Assembly: GCA_021234155.1 (NCBI GenBank)
Contig: JAJEKV010000027.1
Span: forward strand, 14,084,993-14,148,992
Length of the DNA: 64,000 bases
Source of the DNA: Isoetes taiwanensis
Lineage: Eukaryota; Streptophyta; Lycopodiopsida; Isoetales; Isoetaceae
Direction: 5' to 3'
Shown here: one piece after another, positions 58,166-64,000 of the stretch
Position numbering within the stretch: position 1 is the stretch's first letter
Layout: the number at the start of each line of letters is the position of its first letter
Program-made: the position numbers and the translations under genes
The notes under the pieces: model-generated
Databases searched by the model: none
What the model saw: the letters and a program-made list of their open reading frames with translations, nothing else
What the model was told of the DNA's origin: nothing

Positions 58166-58746
58166 CTATTCGAGAATGGATGACGTGGATGAAATAGTGC
58201 CCATGGCAAAAGGGATCTTACCAAGTTGAATGCAATAAGTAAGCGACGGCTTGGAAAGATGTAGATCAGGAAAGTCATCCTCCTGATTCAAAAGCCTCCG
58301 AATGAATTTTGAAATGACGACTTTATTTTGGAGTAAGAAATATGTCATAACAAGACCACCTGCCCACCTGGGAAGGACACACTTGGAGCAGACGACCTTC
58401 ATCACATCATCCCCAAAACCAAAAAAAAAAAAAGGGGGAGGGGAGAAGATGTTTTTAATTTTTTGCACCTTGGTCCATGGGGCTAGCAAGATGAAATATA
58501 GATGACACTACTAAGCACATACTCGGGCACAGTACTGTGGCCTGCAAGTGATGACTTTGCAGTATTCCACCAGAATAGATGTTTCTCCAACCCTTTAATG
58601 ATCTTTTCCCATGCCGCTCTCACACTGACATGAATTCCAACCGGAATGCCAAACAATTTGGTGATTGCCCATGAGCAAGCACCTTCTAAGGGTAAGCAAG
58701 TATAGATGACGGCATTGCAGTGTCCAAGGTCCAAAGAGCAGTGCAC
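58166..58746 (-). mobile_element. L1-like LINE, C-terminal RT region relic
   Basis: Two minus-strand frames join across 58490. The first reads LFGIPVGIHVSVRAAWEKII, then LFWWNTAKSSLAGHSTVPEY, and the second has DDVMKVVCSKCVLPRWAGGL. This is the YLGIP...W...LSLAGR...VLSS...W...LP..EGGLG series of plant L1-type RT proteins. The element runs in the same direction as the L1-like piece at 62.66-63.19 kb and may be its other half. Confidence 0.7.
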
Positions 58747-59115
58747 TTTTACCAGTAAACAAACACACCAAATGCCAATAAAAATGTATCTAGAAGTAGC
58801 ATTTTCGTATGCAAATTCTTTAAAGAAGCAATACGGAATAGAAATATACCATATGCATATTAATTATATGCTTTTTGTGAGCCATCTTCCATAGCCAAAC
58901 GATGTAGAAGCCCCTCCATAATGGCAATCAGAAACAACTAGTAGAGAACTTCAGCAACAATATGTAGCATAATAACAGGGGGTTTTCTTTGTGTTTTTGT
59001 ACACTTTTCACTAAGGTTTTCCTATGATTTCGTGATGTATTCAAATGGATGTACTAATGCGTACATCTAGAGTGCACCACTTCTGAGCCATTGATTTTAG
59101 CCTCTTTTTTTTTTC

Positions 59116-59289
59116 AATGGTCAACAACCAATGGCTCACAACAAAGGCCCTTTTTTTGTGCGTGTGGTGCATAATGGTCAGCAACCAATGGCTCACAACA
59201 AAAGCCCTTTTTTTGTGCGTGTGGTGCATAATGGTCAACAACCAATGGCTCACAACAAAAGCCCTCTTTTTGAGTGTGTGGTGCATAAT
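59116..59289. repeat. 57-bp minisatellite, three units
   Basis: Units start at 59116, 59173 and 59230 with AATGGTCA(A/G)CAACCAATGG and end in GTGTGGTGCAT. The unit is 19 codons long, so frames on both strands stay open and encode a repeated peptide. That is a consequence of the period and not evidence of a gene. Confidence 0.9.
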
Positions 59290-59295
59290 GGGCAC

Positions 59296-59560
59296 ATGAA
59301 GGGCTTGAAGGGCGCATGTAGTGCAGTTTCCCCGTCGGCAACACATTTCTTATCATAACTTTTGATACAGGGCTCTGTTTCAGATGATTTTTATTGCGTT
59401 GGAAAGCTCTCTCCGAGATCTTTTTGATAGTGTATGATATGGATATGTTTGGTTAAGTTATCTATGCTAAAACAGCAATTTTTCGGCCGGGTTTGGTAGG
59501 CTTTCACATCCTACCAGCTGATTAATACAGGATTGCGGTATTGGATATTGTTTTATGGCT
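59296..59560 (+). repeat. Diverged copy of the repeat family at 1.8 and 9.2 kb, inverted
   Basis: GCATGTAGTGCAGTTT, GCATAACTTTTGAT-like CATAACTTTTGATAC, TTGCGTTGGAAAGCTCT and GGTATTGGATATTG occur in the order seen on the minus strand of 2045-1790. Confidence 0.75.
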
Positions 59561-60083
59561 CATTCCGAATGAAGCTTGCAAAAAATTACCATGCATTTTT
59601 AGATTTTGAGGCAGTTATTAAGCAAATTCCAAGGCTTCTAGATCCTTGTGCCAACAAGCAGAAAAGTTTCCCACTTTGGTTTCTCACCACAAGAATCCAT
59701 GGAGGCCAAAGGCTGCTGTTAAATTCCAGTTGAAAAATGTTTGTGTATGGGTGTTGCAAACTTTATGACTTTCAGAATAATGGCATCGATCTGCTCTATC
59801 TTTATGGTAACTTTTATTTATGTTGTGTTCGTTTTATTGTGATGAAATTCAAAAGCTACAGGTGATGAAAGCCTCAAATGAATTCTAGTTTTTTTCTGGT
59901 TTGAATTCTAAAATTTTTGTCACACCCGGAGGGGTTTACGTCCCTAAGACCCGAAGGCCAAAAAAATTTTTGCAACACAAACCATTAACATCCAACATAT
60001 AAAAATTAAATCCCCCAACAACATAACAACCAACACATAACAACCATTGACATTAACAACCAACATATAACTACCATTGACAT

Positions 60084-60622
60084 TAATTAACACAACCATT
60101 GGGTCCAACACATTTAAATTAAAATCCCCCTTAAACCCCCTTTGGTTTGGGTGCATATTCACACCTGGGGGTGACGTGGGGCAAATGAGAGTCGTTGGAT
60201 AGGCATATTCACCCCTTATTCCTTAATCTACACCGTACGTAAAGTTCCTCGTTTGTGGGGTATGCAAGTACAAAATTTGCTATACTGTATAACAATATTC
60301 GCAAAATACTATAAGATTACGTAAAGTTCCTCGTTTGTGGGGTATGCAAGTACAAAATTTGCTATACTGTATAACAATATTCGCAAAATACTATAAGATT
60401 ACGTAAAGTTCCTCGTTTGTGGGGTATGCAAGTACAAAATTTGCTATACTGTATAACAATATTCGCAAAATACTATAAGATTTCAAGCGGAATACTATAT
60501 GGTGTTGATTTCGTACGTGCAAAATACAATTATGAGGGCTCTCGCTGCCCTACGTCACCCCCCGTGTGAATATGCACCCAAACCAAAGGGGGTTTAAGGG
60601 GGATTCAATGGTTGTGTTAATT
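60084..60622. mobile_element. Foldback / MITE-like element with terminal inverted repeats
   Basis: TAATTAACACAACCATTG starts the left end and its reverse complement closes the right end. Further in, 42 bases (60123-60164, starting AATCCCCCTTAAACCCCC) are matched exactly by the inverted arm at 60564-60605. The left arm has a 20-bp insertion between these parts. The element has no coding capacity. The TTAA/TTA at its borders would fit a PIF/Harbinger-like target, but this is not certain. Confidence 0.75.
60236..60483. repeat. 82-bp minisatellite inside the foldback element, three units
   Basis: ACGTAAAGTTCCTCGTTTGT starts units at 60237, 60319 and 60401. They appear identical over almost the whole length, so expansion is very recent. 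Confidence 0.95.
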
Positions 60623-60628
60623 AGTGAA

Positions 60629-62679
60629 GAGAATAGAATAGAATAGATTTTTTATCGTCCACGGAGACCGATTGGCCTATGGGACCCAAACAAAAAGAGA
60701 GCAGCAAGCGTATTACTGGCAGGATTAAAAAACCCCCGCCCCGAAGGATTTTTGAGGGAAAAACCTTAGCAGTAATAAGTATGCTGGAACGCTGTACAAT
60801 TGTATAGGATAGTTCAATATTGCCCCGGAGGACACAACTGAGTCCGTGCATCCATAACCTCCTGGAGGTATGACCCCAACAAATCCATTGACGTCGTATT
60901 CAATAACTCATGCAACAGTTGGCCTGGCACTAGTAATCGAACATACCGCTCTCGGATATGGGCAAACGTTGGGCAGATCTGGAGGGCATGACATTCATCC
61001 TCAATGGCGCCCTGGTGGAAACACTGGCAAAGCCTTTCCTCCCGTGCTTCCCGAGCCCAACGTTTTGTCTCAATGCGGAGACGATGTGCACCTGTGCGAA
61101 TGGAAGATATAAGTCTGCGCTTCTTCATGGGCAAATGGGTGTACAAGTACTAGTGTGGGTCTCTCGTGAGCCTAGGATTGACTTGCTACTGATAGTGTGC
61201 CAGTTTAACGTGCGTCAGAGAATCTGCATCCCAAAGCTTGCAAAGGAAAGTAGCATCTAGGTACAGCTTGAGTGCCTTGTGATCTTTCTTCGTCCTTACA
61301 TGTACGCATCTGTTTGCTTGTACATCCCAGCGTGAGAACCACTGAGCTTGCTTATCCTTCCAGCAGGGTTTGAGGTGTCGGAGGCCCATCGCCATGGTCA
61401 AAGCAAGGTTGGGCAGACGTGTATCGCCCATAGCGACCACCTTCTGGAAGTAAATGATATGGCATTCCAATGCAGCCCGTTGAAGGGGTAGAAAACCTGT
61501 CTCCTGGAGTAGGATCTGGTATGGAACTGTGGACTTTACCCCAAGGGCTTGTGCCAAGAAGGCTTTCTGCACCTGCTCGAGGTCATTCCAGGTGTTGAGG
61601 GATATCACCGGCCCCCACACCTCTGCCCCATACAAGAGGATCGGCTCGACCAAGGCCCAAAACAAGTGTGACTAGTGGCCCCAGGCATACAACTCTGCCT
61701 TGTGGCTGTTGTTCTGCATGGCATATAGTGCTTTCCAACCCGCCGTGACCCGCAACCTGATGGCAGCATCCCAGTGGGTGGTAGCAGAGAACTCGATCTC
61801 CAAGTACTTGTAGGTCGGAGCCATCTCTACATCTTGTCCTTGGTAAGTGAATGAGGAAAGCCTTGGCTGACGGGATGATGAAACTAGCAGCACCCTAGTT
61901 TTGGCCAAATTAACTCGCATGCCAGTGAATCGGCAAAAAGTGTCAAGAGCATCCAGGTGACGTTGCATGTCCTCTGGAGTATAGGGCAAGAGGTTAACAT
62001 CGTCAGCATATATGAGTTGCCGCGATTGTGTGATGCATGAGATGGGTGCCTGCCCCTCCATGCTCAAAGAGCCAATCTTCCAGTTGGTCAATGTATAGGC
62101 CAAAGAGTGTGGGGGAGGGGGGCAACCCTGACACACTCCAATACTACTGATTACCGGCTGTCATGACGATGTGATACGGCCCGAGCATGCTTCGTATAGC
62201 ATATATACTGCATTCTGCAAGTCAAGGAGGGTCCCCATCTATCGCAGTTTGTCCCATAACCTGTCGCGGGGCATTGTGTCAAAAGCTATTGCGAAATCCA
62301 CAAAACAACGGTACAGGTTTTGTCGGTGATTCCTGCTATCCTCAATCAATGTGCGCAGAGTGAAGATATGATCAATGGTGGAATGCATGGGTCGAAAGCC
62401 TACTTGTGTGAGAGCTCCCACATCTACCTCCTCTGCCCATATTGTCAGCCGCTGCTCAAGGATGCCAGCCAACAGTTTTGCAAAGAGAGAACTAACCATA
62501 ATAGTACGATAGTTGGCTGGGCATTGAGGGTCCCCTGCCTTGTATATGGGCACAACTCTACTAGTGGTCCACTGCAGAGGTAAGCCTTCTTGCAATGCTT
62601 TATTGAATAATGCCGTGAGAACAGGCACCAGTTGAGGCCCAACCCATTTCAGAAGTTTCGCAAGGGGGGATAATTGCAT
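60629..62679 (-). mobile_element. LINE (RT and C-terminal zinc knuckle), one frame with five stop codons
   Basis: A single minus-strand frame from 62679 to 60814 encodes a non-LTR reverse transcriptase. It contains VPIYKAGDPQCPANYRTIMV, then VGFRPMHSTIDHIFTL, FVDFAIAFDTMPRDRLW, CQGCPPPP, the catalytic LIYADDVNLL (near 62000) and EPILLYGAEVWGP. It ends in a zinc knuckle with LCQCF and EDECHALQICP. The frame is never shifted. It is broken only by four TAG and one TGA (near 62238, 62166, 61672, 61186 and 61156). The 3' UTR ends at a TATTC array at 60646-60629. The 5' part, including the endonuclease, is missing, so the copy is 5'-truncated at about 62680. Confidence 0.9.
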
Positions 62680-63190
62680 CCTTGCCGAATGACATGCCCA
62701 ATTGGAAAGAGCTCTAATGGCTTGCCATGGAATAAAACAGTAGTCGGATCAGAGACATGCAATTTCATTATATCGGATGTGAATTTTTGTCCAAATCCCA
62801 ACCTGAACAAAGAAGACACATGAAATCCCAATTGACACTATCATAAGCCTTTGCAAAATCAAGCTTAAGATATGCAACATGAAAATTTTGCCGATGCACC
62901 CAATAGGTCCCTTTATAAGCCGCATCTGCATTGTTAAGAATGCATCTTCTACAAAGGTACCCAAATTGGGTAATGGAGATAGACTCGAGAAGAATGGATT
63001 TCACTCGTTCTGCAAAAGCTTTGGCAAAAAGTTCATAAACAGATGACAACAATCTGATTGGGTACCAATCTGAAACTATTCGTGGCTCATTGATCTTAGG
63101 AATCAGTGAGATAACACTATTATTGAGGATTCTGTAGAGGGCACTAGAACAACTGAAGTCACCAAATGCATCGAAGATGTCTGGCTCCAA
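62655..63190 (-). mobile_element. L1-like LINE, N-terminal RT region
   Basis: The minus-strand frame from 63190 reads NNSVISLIPKINEPRIVSDW, YPIRLLSSVYELFAKAFAERV and VAYLKLDFAKAYDSVNWDFM. After a frame change near 62815 it continues SSLFRLGFGQKFTSDIM, FHGKPLELFPIGHVIRQGC and NYPPL. These are the IPK, DWRPISL, FDKAFDSVNW and RQGCPLSPL motifs of plant L1-type RT. It stops exactly where the other LINE begins, as if that LINE had inserted here. The downstream YADD part of this L1 is not present next to it. Confidence 0.85.
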
Positions 63191-64000
63191 TCACTCTCAA
63201 TAACTTTGAAAGAACTCAACAGGTATGCCAACAAGCCCTGGATACTTATCTACAGTGATGTTGCCTCTATTGATGGATACTGCTCATAGAAAATGATAGA
63301 GGAGATCTTCGACAAAACTACTTCTCTCATTTTTGTCTAGAAGGGTAAATCTCTTTCAGCAAAGAAAGTCTAAAATTGGCCATGATGTTCTGCTTAAGAT
63401 CTCTGGGCTCTGATAATACTGAACCATCTGACAATTCCAATGAGGACAATCCTTCACACATAGCATGCACAAATGTGGATTAAAAACTTTAATAATAAGC
63501 TTAAATATTGAATGAAAACATATGAAGTGAAGAGCCTTACTCTGCTTAAGTAGAAGTTCTTGTAGCTAGATCTGGCAATGGTGACTCGAGCGACAAGCAA
63601 GGCGGCAATATATGCTTTTAAAGACAAATTTGATATAGAAGAGAACTCAAAGCAGTGTCTTCCATACAGTTTGGACAGCGGAGAATTGTTTTTTATTTGA
63701 TCAACGGTCGAGATGAGTGCCTCGACAAGTTGGGTTACAATGTTTTACACTTCTGATGTTTGGAGAATTGAATATTAGGTAATAGATACATTATAACAAT
63801 TTCTCACACCTGATATTAACTTATCATCTAAGCTTAGTTTCTTCATTTGAGATATTATCTAATCTTATGGGTGACCAAAAATGTACTAGGCGTAAATGCC
63901 TTCTCTATGTTATGTCTAGGTTACATAGTCAATGGACATGAATACACATGGTCCCATATGTACTAACAATTTGGAGATGATTGCCTCAAAGCGCAACGTG
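63191..64000. other. No gene recognised at the right edge
   Basis: The first bases may continue the L1-like element upstream (short fragments near 63200-63400), but no motif was safe to call. The remainder is AT-rich. Confidence 0.4.

Noticed and set aside
59116-59289. Repeat-protein gene or CRISPR-like array
   Set aside because: The units are contiguous 57-bp minisatellite repeats with no spacers. The open frames follow from the period being a multiple of three.

Overview
The window reads as nuclear DNA of a land plant with a large, repeat-rich genome. It holds a plastid-targeted uroporphyrinogen-III synthase, a receptor-like kinase with seven plant-style exons, relics of PPR, F-box, plastid aldolase and NPF-transporter genes, a Ty3/gypsy LTR retrotransposon and several LINE families. 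Pentanucleotide LINE tails, an intronless HEMD gene and the style of the PPR and F-box relics would suit a fern or another seed-free vascular plant, but that placement is an inference with low confidence. There is no sign of bacterial, organellar or viral genome organisation.

Layout. 1-10.9 kb: a direct duplication (1-3458 and 6194-10887). The second copy carries a 1.22 kb poly(A)-tailed retroinsertion whose empty site is still visible in the first copy. 10.9-19.9 kb: AT-rich DNA with several local tandem duplications, isolated exon-like segments on the minus strand, and a LINE-like tail. 19.9-40.3 kb: an interval bounded by two inverted, CACTA-like GC-rich termini. It contains a 13.3 kb minus-strand Ty3/gypsy element with recognisable LTRs, PBS, PPT, RT, RNase H and integrase, plus an F-box pseudogene. 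41.4-43.1 kb: a broken PPR gene. 44.4-45.4 kb: an intact intronless HEMD/UROS gene. 47.5-49.8 kb: an intact receptor-like kinase gene on the minus strand, with all seven exons joining in frame. 50-54 kb: no gene recognised. 54.1-57.1 kb: SINE-like repeats, then a cluster of gene fragments (LINE endonuclease, two aldolase exons in opposite orientations, one NPF transporter exon). 58.1-63.2 kb: nested LINEs, a foldback element and minisatellites.

Only two loci look like working protein-coding genes: UROS (tetrapyrrole synthesis in plastids) and the kinase (membrane signalling). They are unrelated in function. Nearly everything else is transposon or gene debris. Paired repeat copies (the 5' duplication and the two LTRs) agree over long AT-rich stretches but differ by clustered small indels in GC-rich words. 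Some of the frameshifts in this window may therefore be consensus errors rather than mutations.
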